A stretch of DNA of 64,000 nt from Nipponacmea schrenckii (Eukaryota > Mollusca > Gastropoda > Lottiidae), in NCBI GenBank assembly GCA_030562195.1, contig JAUJPP010000003.1, positions 11,749,398 to 11,813,397 of the forward strand, read 5' to 3'. The position numbers and the translations under genes were made by a program. Under the pieces are notes generated by a model. It was not told the DNA's origin. It searched no databases and saw nothing but the letters and a program-made list of their open reading frames with translations. Below are positions 12,501 to 24,879 of this stretch, in pieces. Each line of letters begins with the position of its first letter. Positions within the stretch are counted from its first letter, which is position 1.

Positions 12501-14385
12501 ATTAAGGAACAATGTTGTTATGTAGCATTAGATTATGAGAAGGAAATGTTAGATCCATCAGCGTGTAAAGAGAAGAGTTACGAATTACCGGATGGTACTA
12601 AGATTACCCTTGATAATGAGAGAATAGCTTGTCCTGAAACATTATTTCAACCTCATTTATTTGGTAAATTAAACTCTTTCGAAAATTTCATGTTTATGTT
12701 GATAAATCTTAGATCCATTATATCTGAATATATTTCGCTGTACGATATATTAGTGATTTGTTGGTCAATCTGAATATATTTCGCTGTACGATATATATTA
12801 GTGGTTGTTGGTCAATCTGATTATATTTCGCTGTACGATATGTATTATTGTTTTGTGGTTCGATACATAGATCTAATTCAAATTTAACATTTTTTGTCAT
12901 TCAATATTATAATGTAGTGTTTGTTTACTGTTTGCATGAAAGATGAAAATATATGAAATGTATATAATGAATATCAGTAAAATATATCATAAAAATATAT
13001 TTTTACATACTTTTTTCATTATGATACATTTAATAGCCTTGAATAAATATCGCAAAAAATGAGACTTGTTTTCCGGTGAAAATGATTTCTCCTGGTGGCT
13101 GAAACCTGGAGTATTCTAAATTTTAGCAATCTTATGACCTGGGTCTGTAAAAGTTATTAATTGTAATGTGATTCTTTGTATTTAAAACTGACGACTGTTA
13201 TGATGAAATGGTCATTAACTTGTACTTGATTGAAGGACTGTATAGAGTTATATGATAATAATTCTATTATTAACTCTGTAGCGTCAACCGATATTAATTG
13301 AGCGATTTTCAGTAGTGAGGTGACGAACAATATGCACATGCAAGAACCATATTTTTGTTATGTATACCTCGAATTTTAAATTGTTTTCCCCTGGGAATTT
13401 GTGATATGAATTCAGTAAGGTACTATTGTCATGTTTAACTGTTTGCAATTTGTACTTTGAAAATTTTAGGACAACAAGAAAACGGTTTAGTAGATTTGAT
13501 ATACCAATCATTAATGAATAGCGATATTGATGTTAGACCTGATCTATTTTGTAATATTCTATTGTCGGGTGGTGCAACTTTGTTACCTGGTTTGTATTTT
13601 CTAATAAGTAGTCTTGTATACATTGTTATACATAATATGGTTTAAAATAAGATTGCTTTGAAATCTAAACGGTGTCTGATGGTACAGTACAAACTTTGCT
13701 ATAAGAAGTGTACTTAAATTTTTGCTACAGCTCACCATCAAAATGTCAGCATTAAAATCATTATCAGCCTTTGAAAGTTAAAATAACGACTTTTTTACTT
13801 TATGAAACCAGGCAAGTTCACTGATGAATATATACTCATAGGTTGACCAACCTTGAGAACTTAAATTTTATGTGCATTCTAAGATGTAGTATCGCTTTAA
13901 GGGAATTTTTTTTATTAAATGACAATGCTTAATGTCAGCTATCTGTAGTTATATATACAGTAGTTTAAATCTGAACACCTGATTCGACAATTCCTATACC
14001 ACATTAAGTTTGGATTATCGTCACACTAGGATATTATGTTGGTAGATGTTAGTCTATCAAATTGTAAACCATTTAGTTCTACGTTTTTTTAGAAGTACAA
14101 TAAATTTGAATAAAACAATATAATTTGGGACATTATAAATGATACATTTTTTAACTTAGTCATTTTTACTTAATTTTAGGCTTCCACGAAAGACTTCTGA
14201 AGGATTTCGATGAACTTATTCCAAAACTAAAAACCAAAATCATAGCATCGCCAGAAAGACAATACCATGTATGGATAGGAGGATCTATTTTAGGTTCATT
14301 GACAACATTTCGTCAAATGTGGATAACTAAACAAGAATATGAAGAATATGGACCTAGTATTATCCATAAACGCTGTGCTCTGTGA
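9556..14385 (+). CDS. Divergent actin-like protein B, seven exons, about 380 aa
   Basis: Coding exons: 9556-9696, 10140-10382, 11552-11690, 11989-about 12095, 12478-12663, 13470-13589, 14180-14385. Exon borders and phases match actin-like A one for one, so the two are tandem duplicates. Exon 4 needs 108 nt to stay in frame; by row count I get 107-108, so the frame near 12000 should be checked. Conserved actin blocks: [28 protein letters not shown], the Gln137 position (MLQSILTQY), [34 protein letters not shown]. Phosphate loop 2, DSGDG in actin, reads EVGGG here, so the positions equal to Asp154 and Asp157 are changed. The D-loop keeps its length but has an unrelated sequence lacking Met44 and Met47. 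The C-terminus ends Arg-Cys-Ala-Leu. Role unknown; an ATP-hydrolysis-impaired or specialised actin-like protein is possible. Confidence 0.86.
9786..10070. repeat. Short tandem repeat in intron 1 of actin-like B
   Basis: The word 'ggattcaatata' with a pyrimidine-rich spacer recurs about ten times at irregular spacing of 22-35 bases (for example 'ctcatggattcaatatag'). It is intronic and non-coding. Confidence 0.75.
11270..11515. repeat. 'ggtcgc' repeat in intron 2 of actin-like B
   Basis: This stretch is richer in G and CpG than its surroundings and repeats 'ggtcgc' and 'gtggtcg' with 'ttaataag' or 'ttacaac' between them, ending in 'ggacttttactgtata'. It looks like the end of a dispersed repeat, but I cannot define both termini. 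Confidence 0.35.
12720..12865. repeat. Three-copy tandem repeat, about 56 bp, intron 5 of actin-like B
   Basis: 'atatttcgctgtacgatat' occurs three times, followed in the first two by 'tagtg...ttgttggtcaatctga'. Non-coding, intronic. Confidence 0.8.
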
Positions 14386-15578
14386 GATGCTGTGATAAGT
14401 TTTACCCTCAACAAATGACTTATGGTTTACATATTTGTGCATTAGTAAAAGTAATATACATGTATATTATTATGATATGTACATAATCATTTACAGTTTC
14501 ATATTATGCTTCCCTTTGGGGCCTTTGAGGTCAGAACTACGTGCTTCTGACTATAAAGGCCTTATTTTTATTTCTAGAAGGCTCAATTCTTGAAGGATTT
14601 TTACTTTGAGTGTTCGTAATCACCCTAGTATGAACCCTATTGAAATCAGCAAAATCGAAAAATATTAAGTATGGGTTATAGCCCTTGTTCTTGAAATACT
14701 CGTAAACAATGTGCAATTCTTGATGGATGTTGACGAAACTTGGTGTGCGATTGTGTTATAACTCAAGGATGAACATTGAAAATCAGATAAATCGAAAATA
14801 AAAAAAAAGTAGTATCAGTTATTGTCCTTGTTCTATTTTTAGTTTGTAAACACTCTAATAGGCACAATTTTTGACAGATTTTAATTTAACTTAGTGATAT
14901 TGTACATTTATCATCCCAGAAAAGAAGTGTATGTTTGAAAGTTGAATATTTCATTCTGGTTATTGTTATTGTACTGTCAAGTTTTTGTTGAAATTTAATG
15001 CTACCATTGAGCGTTTTATATTTTCCTATAAATTATGTGAATATATAAGAATTGGTGCAACAAACCTACTTAAATCTAAAACTTACAAATATATTCTTAA
15101 TCATTTTGAACTGTTCATAGATGTAATTCTTAATATCGTTTTCTTTCTATAATGAATTTCTCCCAGGAGAATAATTAAAACAATATATTAGTTTTTGCGA
15201 AACATGTTCTCATTTTATAAGGCAATGATTTACACAAGATAAATTATTCTAAATTCAAAAAATTATACAAATTCTACAAAGCAAAATATACAATATTACA
15301 TTAATATACACAACCTTTAATATACACAATTATTTTACAAAGAACACCTCGGCCATATTTCTAAGGCATCGTCAGTGATAATGATTTTAGAAAATTAGAA
15401 ACCAACTAATGCAGGTCAGTATTAAATCCTACATTAATATCTTCTATAACTGAATGGGGCAATGAACTCTTCTATGTCAAGACAGGATATGCAATGGCGC
15501 CTTCTTGAATGATCAAGGACGCATCTATATATTAAATTAATGCGCCTAAACTATTTCGTATTAAATTGAATTGAAATA
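14386..15578. other. Intergenic space, actin-like B to the small GTPase (convergent 3' ends)
   Basis: Both flanking genes end here. Positions 14500-15010 hold a dispersed repeat also present at 62882-63192: shared phrases are 'atgaaccct', 'gaaaatcagcaaaatc', 'attctggt', 'gtactgtcaagttttt' and 'atgctacca'. The remainder is AT-rich with no gene visible. Confidence 0.55.
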
Positions 15579-18500
15579 TCATGATTTTTTCAAGCCGAAA
15601 ACCCTGTCCAGAAATGTCCTAGATCTTCTTTTAAACTCCACAACTTCCTTACATAATACATGGAAAGCTTCTGTGACAGCAACCACGTCTTCTGAAGCTG
15701 AAACTTCTTGAAATGAACAACCAAACTCAGTAGCCAATTTTGAACCTTGAAATACAAAATATTAATATTTCAATACTAAACCTGTAGTCTACTATATTAT
15801 TATCGTAACTATTAACTTTTAAATAGCTTATGAGCCAATATACTGAATGCAATTACTTTGAATTAGTCAACATTGGACAATGCAAATCACACTCGCAAAC
15901 CATTTCTTTACTTTGACATTCTAGAAATATTAGATTCTCAATATAATCGTATGAATCTGAGACGAAATACGTATTATCATGCTTGTTGTATTCATAGAGC
16001 ATTTAATTCTGTATTATGATCGTTTTTTCTTTATTTTACATCAGATCAAAACCGTACCTTACCTTCATCTTGTGTTACCTGGCGGATATGAGCTAAATCA
16101 GACTTATTTCCAACGACGCTGATTGGTACATGACCAGCTTTCTTGGTTTCTTCTATCTTTCTCTGTATCTCTATTAGAGCATCGAAAGATTTCCTGCTGG
16201 TCACTGAATAAACTAACATAAATCCATCGGCCCATCTCAATACATCATCTCTTGTCCCATTATCATCATTCTAAAATACAAGATAATTCAATCGTGATTT
16301 TCCGCACCAATTCTTTATAAAACACAGTTCATTTTCGCGCATTAACTTGCAGACTGTTTACTACATGTATATAGTTTTGACGATCTCTGAAAGATTCGTT
16401 CGTTACATGTATCTTTAAAAACTTTCCTCAAGGTTAGAAGATAATTCATTTAAAACAAAAAAATAAAAATAGTTTGTATTATTTTCTTTAACATGCATGA
16501 TGTTATTAGATCATCATTATCGTGATGGAATATATTTTGGTATATTCATTAAGAGAAACATGACTTGCATTGCATCTGGTATCTAATAACTCGAAGGCAA
16601 CAGTTTCACCATCAATATTGGTTGTACATTTATATTTAGCATCTGAAATGTAATAGCTACAATTATGAAATATTGAAAGATTGCTTGCCAGGCAAGGTAA
16701 CATACGCCCACTGGCAGCATTTTTTAAATAGTCATATTCGCATTTGACCGGCTTTTAATCAATTCCAATCCTTACAATAAGTTTCATCGAAATCCATTAA
16801 ATATTGTAGCTTCTATTGCACTCACAATAAAATTTTGACGCGATTTTACTAAGTCAAGGGCAATAACTCGAGAACCGTTTATCGAAACAATCGTTAAATT
16901 CGAACTTGACCACAGCCTTATCAATTCCAATTCATATACCATGTTTCATTCAAATCCATTGAAAATTGTAGCTTCTATTGCATCAACAATACATTTTGAC
17001 GTGATATAACTAAGTAAAGGGCAATAACTGATAAACCGTACATCGAAAAATCGTCAATTTCGAACTTGACCGCCGTCTTATCACTTCTAATGCTCACACC
17101 AAGTTTCATTCAAATCCATTGAAAATTATAGCTTCTATTGTGTCTACAACCAACAAATATAGAGGCAGGGGCAATAACTCAAAAACCGTTCATCGAAAAA
17201 TCGTCAAAATCGAACTTGACCGCCGTCTTAGCAATTCCAATTCTCATACCAAGTTTCATTAAGATCCATTAAGATTAAGTGTCTACAACAAATGTTGATG
17301 GACCGACGGACCGACGGACGGACAGGTGCAACGACAATATACGTCCACATATTCATGTGGGCATATAAAAACAATCATTGAGATATTATAAGGGAAAAAT
17401 TGGTCAATGAAACAGAAAGTGACAGAAAATAATGTTCTACATTTGTAGTATAGAAATATCAAGATGCAAAACGCCTGGAAGCGTACTTTGTGCAAACAAA
17501 TTAAAGAAAGGAATATTTCTATCTTTCAAAATGCGTTAGTAAGCGAAGTTTTGTCTACATGATTTTATTTATATTTTGTCTATATAAATCCAGTTGAAAT
17601 TGTTATTGTTAATCTTACCATTAGATTGATCGTATTCACCGATGAATCTTTTGGTCAAAAACCTTACTGCTAATGCTAAAAACAAAACCAAAAATCAAAA
17701 TTATAAGATGGCAAGGCTAATTTTAAATAAAATAATGTTATAACGCTACTGTACGTTGATCTGATTGAGCGCATATAAATTGTCATGCCGGAGGATGAAA
17801 CTACCCAATCCCATAAATCTATAGGGAAGCCCATTGGCTTGAGACATTAAATAGAGCCATAGGACTCAATATTAACCATAATGTAGCACCCTTTGATGCC
17901 TCCTCAATACAACAAGTAATCGGACAAGCAAGATAGTTAATATAAGATTCTTCAGGTGAAATTTTTCCTTGTCTTTAAGCAGAAAAATGATAGTGGCATA
18001 TTCCAAAATTTAGAACTTTAATGACAATCTTGATGTCTGTAAGGCCTTCTAGAAATAAGTGGAGAGCGTAACACAGATACATCCGTTACACGGTAGATTT
18101 TCAATCAATATCGGTGGTTGTATAATAACCCCGAGAATTTCTAATTGAGTTACTGATATATGAGATCCCGTTAGATATACGGGTTAAGACAAGAGGTTTC
18201 AATTGATTTTAATCACCATCAAAGATATTGTGAGATATCAATAACGTGCACCTTCCGACACTGAACCTCGAATTATTGCCCAATCTCATCAACAAACGCT
18301 TTTTCTATGTCTTTACCTTCGACCCGAATCACTGATAATAGGGACACCGGATTATATACGTGCATGTAGTGATGTAGCTCCCTTTTTTTATGTGTAAACC
18401 AATCCATTCAAAATCGGTTGAATTCAGCAGAAAATGAACCCAGTTTTATATTTGGCACATATAAAAGGTTAAATTGTTTCAACAGGTGGTTGTTATTGAG

Positions 18501-21500
18501 AAAGATTAAGGTAGCTTTATTAGTTTACATACAAATATGATAAAAAGGAAATTTTCGAACTGATCAGAAATGAGTTTATCTTAATAACATCAACTTAGTG
18601 ACCTACACACTAATAATGATAACAATACAGTATTTTGTATATCTTTTACTTATTTATTGTCATGAGTTATATCTATCTTCCAGTCATGTTAATCGTATCT
18701 AAAACTCTACTGTTATGATATCTTTAGTAGCTAATTTCGGTAGGGTTACAAGGTAAAACTCTTTCAATCTATCCAGCACTTGTATCTAAGTATTACATGT
18801 ATTATAATGAGTGCCTGATATGTTTTCCTAAGTTATACTGTTGTAAAAGCGACCCATAAGGACGGAAGATGGGATCAAGACGCTATTACAAATCATTAAA
18901 AACAATGCAATTCAGCTGTTTTAAAGGGATACTGTCTAACAATAAACATACAATTTAAATTTTTTAATTTTTTGGCTAATAAAAGCGTATATTCATCAGT
19001 AAATGAATAATTAGTAGTAAGTTCACTGATGAATTGTATTGAAATTAACCTTAAATTGTTAACAACTTAAATTGAATGTCCATTCTAAGAAATAAAATCG
19101 GACAAGTTGAAAGTCAATAAATCATATCCTCTTTAATTATAGGTGCCTGAGCTGGAAACCCATCAGTTGAGAAAGGAAGTATTTTGACCTCTATGTTCGT
19201 TTACGATATGTACTAGTTACCAGTATATGGACCTATCCTTTCCACTAATCGAATATAGATCGAATATATATACTATAATCGTCAAGTAAACTTAATACTT
19301 GATAAAAACTGATTATATTTTATCAAATATACTATCAATGTTTATAACAGAATAATTGGAACCACATGTTTTCGGTTAATTTCTTTAAATCCTCTAATAT
19401 AGCAGTCAATTATAAATTCACATCTTGCAATAAGGTCAATATAAAAGTCAGGAAATTAGTCTAAATATCAAGCTATTAGGAACTAGATTCTAAATGATTT
19501 AGATTGCTGGGTCACAAGGAAATACAACAAGTGCAGCCAACAAGAGGCTTCAACAATAAGCCATCATGTTAATACTACTTATATTTAGGGCTCTGATTGG
19601 ATGCCTTCGCTAGAATACAATCGAATACAATCGTTTTACCCTGATATGTGCGTTATTCGCAACAATCTGGTTTTATATTTAACAATTCTTATCGAGCAAC
19701 TAATTGAAAACGTTTACTATGCACTAAATATTAATCTAATGGTGTTTGATTTTCAATCTTTATGAGTGATCTAACATCGCATATTGACTCTCTATTGATC
19801 TTTTTGTGGATAATACTACTGTTTGCACCTCTGGTAAATCGGTTACTGACACATTAGTTAATTTGCAAAAACATACTGATTCAGTCTTTAACTAATGTTA
19901 TGATCTTTAAAGAAAAGAAAACCAAGTGTATGTTAAATAAAACAGATCGAAATTCTCTCATTAACTCCACACGTCCATTGCTAAAACTTTCAAATACTGC
20001 GACTGAAAAATGTATAGCTTTTTTTGTATAAATGTCACTTTCAACCTGGTGTGGATTATTGCTCTCCAATTTGAGATTTGCACGACATCGCACTGGCCGA
20101 TATTTTAGATAAGAAACAAAAATAGGTTTAAAATAATTCTTGGCTTTATGTGCGATACTGCTTTGTCACTGAATCTTAAAAGTCTTTATATTTTTTACAT
20201 TTGAACCAGGCAAAACTTTGATTCGTATAATATTGTGCACAAAACTCTAAACAACATATAACTATATCCCTGCTACCTTTCAAGCCATTTTAACTATAAA
20301 GAAACACCATATTCGAGTATAAATTCAAAACTTGTGGCACAAAAACACGAATCAATATGATTATGTAGAGTATTCTATACTAGGGACCAATTTTACGTAA
20401 TGATCTAGGGGAAAATTACAAATCAACGTCAAAACAACTTTCCAAAGAATTCATTAAGAAAGCTTCATCTCCCTACTAACTTGAATATGTATGTCTTTTG
20501 ACTGTTCATCTCATACAAATGTGCTTGTGTATTGTCCATACAATAATCTGTCCCTCTTATACACATGTACTTGTGTATTTTTCAACAAATTGTACATCTA
20601 AATATTTTCGATTTTTTTTATTTTTTAAATTTCATTTATTGTTTATCTCCATTATACCCCCATCACACCGGACCGCGACCATCTACGTTCTTACGGCGAC
20701 CGGAAAATGGTCAAATTCGCGGCATACGCGACGAAAACTCGCGAAAAAAACTCCGTGACTCGCCGTGACTCTGCGATCATTGGCGACCATGGCAACCACA
20801 GCAAGATGTCTGGCGACGTTACCACGCTAATACCACGCTTATGGCGATTTTACCACGCTCTGGGACCATTTTTCGTCGCCGCAGCAGCGCAGTAAGGACG
20901 CCTTTCCGGTGTGATGGGGGTATAAGATGAATGTTACACAGGTGTATTGGACCTTATTCTAAGTTTATTATTATTACTAAGCATTACTCTAGCATTCTAC
21001 CAATAAGTTTAAATTTTATACCTAATGGGACTGTTTTGATTATTAAACGAAGAGTTAGTCGACCAAACCAATACCAATTGTCCTAGGCCATGAAACAAAC
21101 TCACATTGATTTGCTTTACTGGCACCAAAATAAAATATGTTATCGAAATAATATCGCTTGAACAAGTTTTAGTCACATTAGCTAAACTGACTTGGCAAAT
21201 GTTTGTATCTGTTTTAGTTATTAAGTCTTCGAAACACTGACAAATAATACTGTAGCTTTGCTAGTCGTGGGGCAAAAGGATTCTTTAACGTCGTTTTTCG
21301 GATTAAATCATACTGTATTTTCATAAATTTTCTTTCCTATAAATTTATCATTGCCCTTTAAATATAAATAGTTAATTTTTAATATGGTTCTTCATATTAT
21401 AGTTTTGTATATAGCATATCGGAACTGTTTGTCCACAGGCATGGTAACATTTATATATATATCTGAGATTGAGATTGTCTAGTTCCCTTGTGGTATTTCT

Positions 21501-22638
21501 GTAGTAGGGCCTTAAAAACAATCCTGATTTCTACAAAAAATATTTTACATCACTTGAAAAGACCATAAATAAACAAAAATAGCTCATATAGTTTTCTATA
21601 TAGCATATCGGAACTGTTTGTCCACAGGCATGGTAACATTTATATATATATCTGAGATTGAGATTGTCTAGTTCCCTTGTGGTATTTCTGTATTAGGACC
21701 TTAAAAACAATCCTGATTTCTGCAAAAAATATTTTACATCATTTGAAAAGACCATAAATAAACAAACATAACTCATATAGTTTTGTATATAGCATAACGG
21801 AACTGTTTGTCCACAGGCATGGTAACATTTATATACATGTATATATATCTGAGATTGAGATTGTCTAGTTCCCTTGTGGAATTTCTGTAGTAGGGCCTTA
21901 AGAACAATCCTGATTTCTGCAAAAAATATTTTACATCATTTGAAAAGACCATAAATAAACAAACATAACTCATATAGTTTTGTATATAGCATAACGGAAC
22001 TGTTTGTCCACAGGCATGGTAACATTTATATACATGTATATATATCTGAGATTGAGATTGTCTAGTTCGCTTGTGGAATTTCTGTAGTAGGGCCTTAAGA
22101 ACAATCCTGATTTCTGCAAAAAATCACATGAAAAGACCATAAATAAACAAACATAACAAAGCCTGATCTTTATTGTATTACATCGGAGCCGTTAAGAATA
22201 TAAAAAGTAAATTGTGCTCAAAAAAACGTCAAAGCTGGGGTAACAGATGTTGTATATATTATAGGTTGTAATATGAAATATGAGATTAACACAGTAGAGA
22301 TATTCTGACCGCTTCTATTCAGAAAACTGAATGTAACATTGAAATTCGTAGGTATAGATACAATCAAATAGTATTGTTTGTATTGCTTAATTTAATCAAA
22401 GTCACAAGAACTATCAGTCTACAGTCTACTTGCTATAGCAAATAATTATTAGCTATAACGCGTCAAATTCATAGAGTGATATAATGGATTAACACTTACC
22501 ACTTTTCCCTACACCTGATGCTCCCACTACGGCTATTTTGGTCTCTCCGAGTGAAGATTTTTTTCTTCTGAGGTATGGTCTGAGAGTAGAGCCGCTTCCA
22601 GTCGGCGACGTTTCTGCTAATCCTGCCGAACTATTCAT
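15579..22638 (-). CDS. Ras-superfamily small GTPase, RERG/RASL-like, five exons, 217 aa
   Basis: Coding exons in transcript order: 22638-22500, 17675-17619, 16642-16560, 16270-16063, 15745-15579. Phases close exactly. An N-terminal tail of about 33 residues precedes KIAVVGASGVGKS (P-loop, residues 34-46). Then come ALAVRFLTKRFIGEYD (switch I region), ELLDTRCNASH where Ras has DTAGQE, RWADGFMLVYSV, GNKSDL (the NKxD base-recognition motif), and VSASEDV (the SAK-like motif). The protein ends FGLKKS with no CAAX prenylation box, as in RERG-type proteins. The P-loop has Ser at the Ras Gly12 position and there is no Gln61 equivalent. By family knowledge this would lower GTP hydrolysis; that is inference. 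The specific RERG/RASL subfamily is not certain. Long introns hold repeats at 16683-17368, 18918-19105, 20652-20925 and 21400-22163. The exon 3 donor (at 16560) was chosen because it keeps phase 0. Confidence 0.85.
16683..17368. mobile_element. TATACGCCCAC-family element in intron 3 of the small GTPase
   Basis: It begins at 'gcttgccaggcaaggta' followed by 'catacgcccac' and ends with 'acggacggacagg...gacaatatacg...gtgggcatataaa'. Inside are about three units of roughly 160 bp carrying 'gggcaataactc', 'aaccgtt.atcgaaaaatcgtcaa', 'gaacttgac', 'cttatcaattccaa', 'caagtttcatt.aaatccatt'. Outer ends are inverted relative to each other. No open frame. Confidence 0.75.
18918..19105. mobile_element. 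Palindromic MITE-like element, shorter copy
   Basis: Starts 'ttaaagggatactgtctaac' and ends '...cattctaagaaataaaatcgga'. It carries 'ttcatcagtaaatgaa' and 'agttcactgatgaa' as internal inverted arms. Same family as 5275-5620 and 33040-33365 with most of the centre missing. Located in intron 1 of the small GTPase. Confidence 0.6.
20652..20925. mobile_element. GC-rich MITE with 17-bp perfect terminal inverted repeats
   Basis: Left terminus TACCCCCATCACACCGG and right terminus CCGGTGTGATGGGGGTA are exact inverted repeats, flanked on each side by TA. The interior is far richer in CpG than the surrounding AT-rich intron, with repeated 'gcgac', 'accacgct' and 'gcgaccat' words. It is about 270 bp with no convincing protein, so non-autonomous. 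A TA duplication is compatible with a Tc1/mariner-type element, but the superfamily is not decided by what I can see. Confidence 0.85.
21400..22163. repeat. Four-copy tandem repeat, 189-197 bp unit
   Basis: Units start at 21400, 21589, 21778 and about 21975, each with 'tagtttt.tatatagcata', 'ggaactgtttgtccacaggc', 'atctgagattgagattgtct' and 'aaaagaccataaataaac'. Copies 3 and 4 share an 8-base insertion ('acatgtat') absent from copies 1 and 2, showing stepwise duplication. It is non-coding and lies in intron 1 of the small GTPase. Confidence 0.95.
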
Positions 22639-22639
22639 A

Positions 22640-24879
22640 TTATAATGTACAGTATTACTTCAATTAAATCTTTCTTCCTCTTTATACACCATTTTTCTGA
22701 TACGTCTATTCCATTTGAAGTGACGCCATCTTGTATTGAACGAAAGAAGTGAATGATAACCAAGAAAACCATATGGCAAGCAACCAGGTAGGATTCTACC
22801 TCTACTCAATATATTACCTATACACCAATATAGAATCTGGCACACTGCCAGTACCTCGTGAAATCAAATTGTACCGTCTGCTATAACGTGTCAAATGTGA
22901 AAGGTTTTGAAATGTAAATAGTAGCCTATACTACGCTCTGTTCTACAAAATTTACCATTATCATCTAGATATTTATCATCAACAGAATGTAGCTGAAGTT
23001 TTATGGAAGGGCAATCATTGGGCAAAGTTTTTGTTCCTGAAGCCGTGGCTATACATGGCATTTAAAGACCATTGTATGTTTTGGTTCTGTATCTGAATAA
23101 AACATTGTCTGATTTTACCTTATTGGAAACGAATAACCATGAATTTTCGGTTTGATCACCACAAAGACATTATGTCACGAACAGTAAAAGTGGATGAATA
23201 AAACATTAACTACGCAACTAAATGGCAAAACAAACATTTTAACTGTTACAGACCATATTCTTCGAAGTATTTTTCCTTTCCCGGGTATAATAGAATGACT
23301 TCACAATCAAATATTTAGGAAAGAACGCTTTTCTAAAGGTCTTTGAATTATTGTAATTAAGTATATTATCAAACTTTCAGTGGATTTACTTTGTCTCACA
23401 TACGACATAAGTTCACCTTTTATTTGAATTTTTATCTTAATTTTACCTTGATATTTCCTTTAATTTTTGAACTAGAAACTTTAATTTCCACTTGATAATT
23501 CACCCCTAATACACCATTAACATTTTGTTGTTCAAAACATCGTCATACGGTGTATAGATGTCTCTCGACAACGTTCAATTTTTTAGCTTCGCCATCTTAA
23601 CAACATAATAACGTTGATAGTTGACAGTTAATCATGTTACTAAATTAATTAGTCTGTTCGAGGATAACACGTGCCTTTCCAATTCTTTGACACGGGACTA
23701 CACATTTACAAGGATAAGGCATCGAGGACATAATTATCTTACTTGGCAAAAATGGCTCATCTTTGCTAATGATTGATGAAAATATGGTCCATCCATGAGT
23801 GAGGAATTTCCGAAACTGGTCTGTTAGCTGTATGACTCGTGCTGGCGTCTTCTTTGGATCCAGACGCAGAAATATCAACTGATGCAGCAGCACCAATCAA
23901 AAGACTCCGGTGAGAATCAATGTTTATAATTTTCCCTCAAAACATAATATACTTTGATGGCTGATAGTGCAGAATACAAATGTATGACGATGTTTTGAAC
24001 GAAGGCATGACCGTGTAGGGGCCTTTAGTTTTGCAATCTCAAATTCCATTTTTTATAATAAATCCTAAGAAATATTTTGTCCCAATGGAGTCGATATGAG
24101 ATAAAAGAGAATAAGTCTACAAAATATATATATATTTTTTTTTTATTATTTTCACAATTCAAACAAACATGAAAACTAATCAACCAATGAACAAACAAAA
24201 TTGTAACTTTATAATAACTTTAATAGTGGGCAGGGTGACAACTTTTAGATACATATTCATTGCTCCGTCCATACCCATACACGTTTCTTCCATGTTTCTT
24301 CAAGGGGTTGTGTTCTACCTATTTTTAAGTGTATCGCAATTTATTATTGATTCTTTATGTATCATTCTAATTTCCGTCAGATTTCTTTAATTTCAATAAC
24401 TATAGGAAAGATAATTCGTATTGTGGAGAGTACCGTGTTATAAAGCACCGAGTTCCAATAATGGCAAGACCGAAGAAATTGAAATTGTTCAAAATATACT
24501 GTCAGTGTCTTCGATACACATGAACAGATGATAAATGTAAAACCACTTTACCATTCAATTCAACAGGATAAATACACATAAAATTTCTTTAACTAACAAA
24601 AAAACTAAAAGACAAAAAAAAATCACACAAAAAAATTACATATTATGATGGTTAAAGATGTAAATATGGTTATAATTAAAATCAGTTTATATAATATAAG
24701 TTACACGGAAAATATGAAAGTAAATATCTGGAAATAAATTTTAATCAGATTGATAAAACAGCACTGTCTAACATATAACATTTTTTGTAATAAACTCTGA
24801 TATACCATCACCCGACACAAGACTTGGTCATAATTAGTTACCTGATACTTTTATCAATATATAAATAATAATGCTATAA
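22640..24879. other. Intergenic space, small GTPase 5' end to the 7TM receptor 3' end
   Basis: No confident gene. A structure bounded by 19-bp inverted repeats sits at 23530-24000 (annotated separately). The 5' flank and any 5' UTR exons of the small GTPase would lie near 22640-22900; I see no clear TATA box. The part from 24400 to 24879 is the 3' flank of the receptor gene, AT-rich. Confidence 0.5.
23530..24000. mobile_element. Candidate inverted-repeat element, 471 bp
   Basis: GTTCAAAACATCGTCATAC at 23530-23548 is repeated exactly in inverse orientation at 23982-24000. Between them, on the minus strand, is an 83-codon open frame (23645-23896) with balanced composition (Pro, Cys, Lys) unlike the low-complexity frames around it. 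I do not recognise that frame and see no clear target-site duplication. It may be a MITE, a fragment of a larger transposon, or chance. Confidence 0.45.

Noticed and set aside
19881..20093. 70-codon minus-strand frame in the small-GTPase intron
   Set aside because: No splice sites joining it to the gene and no family similarity.
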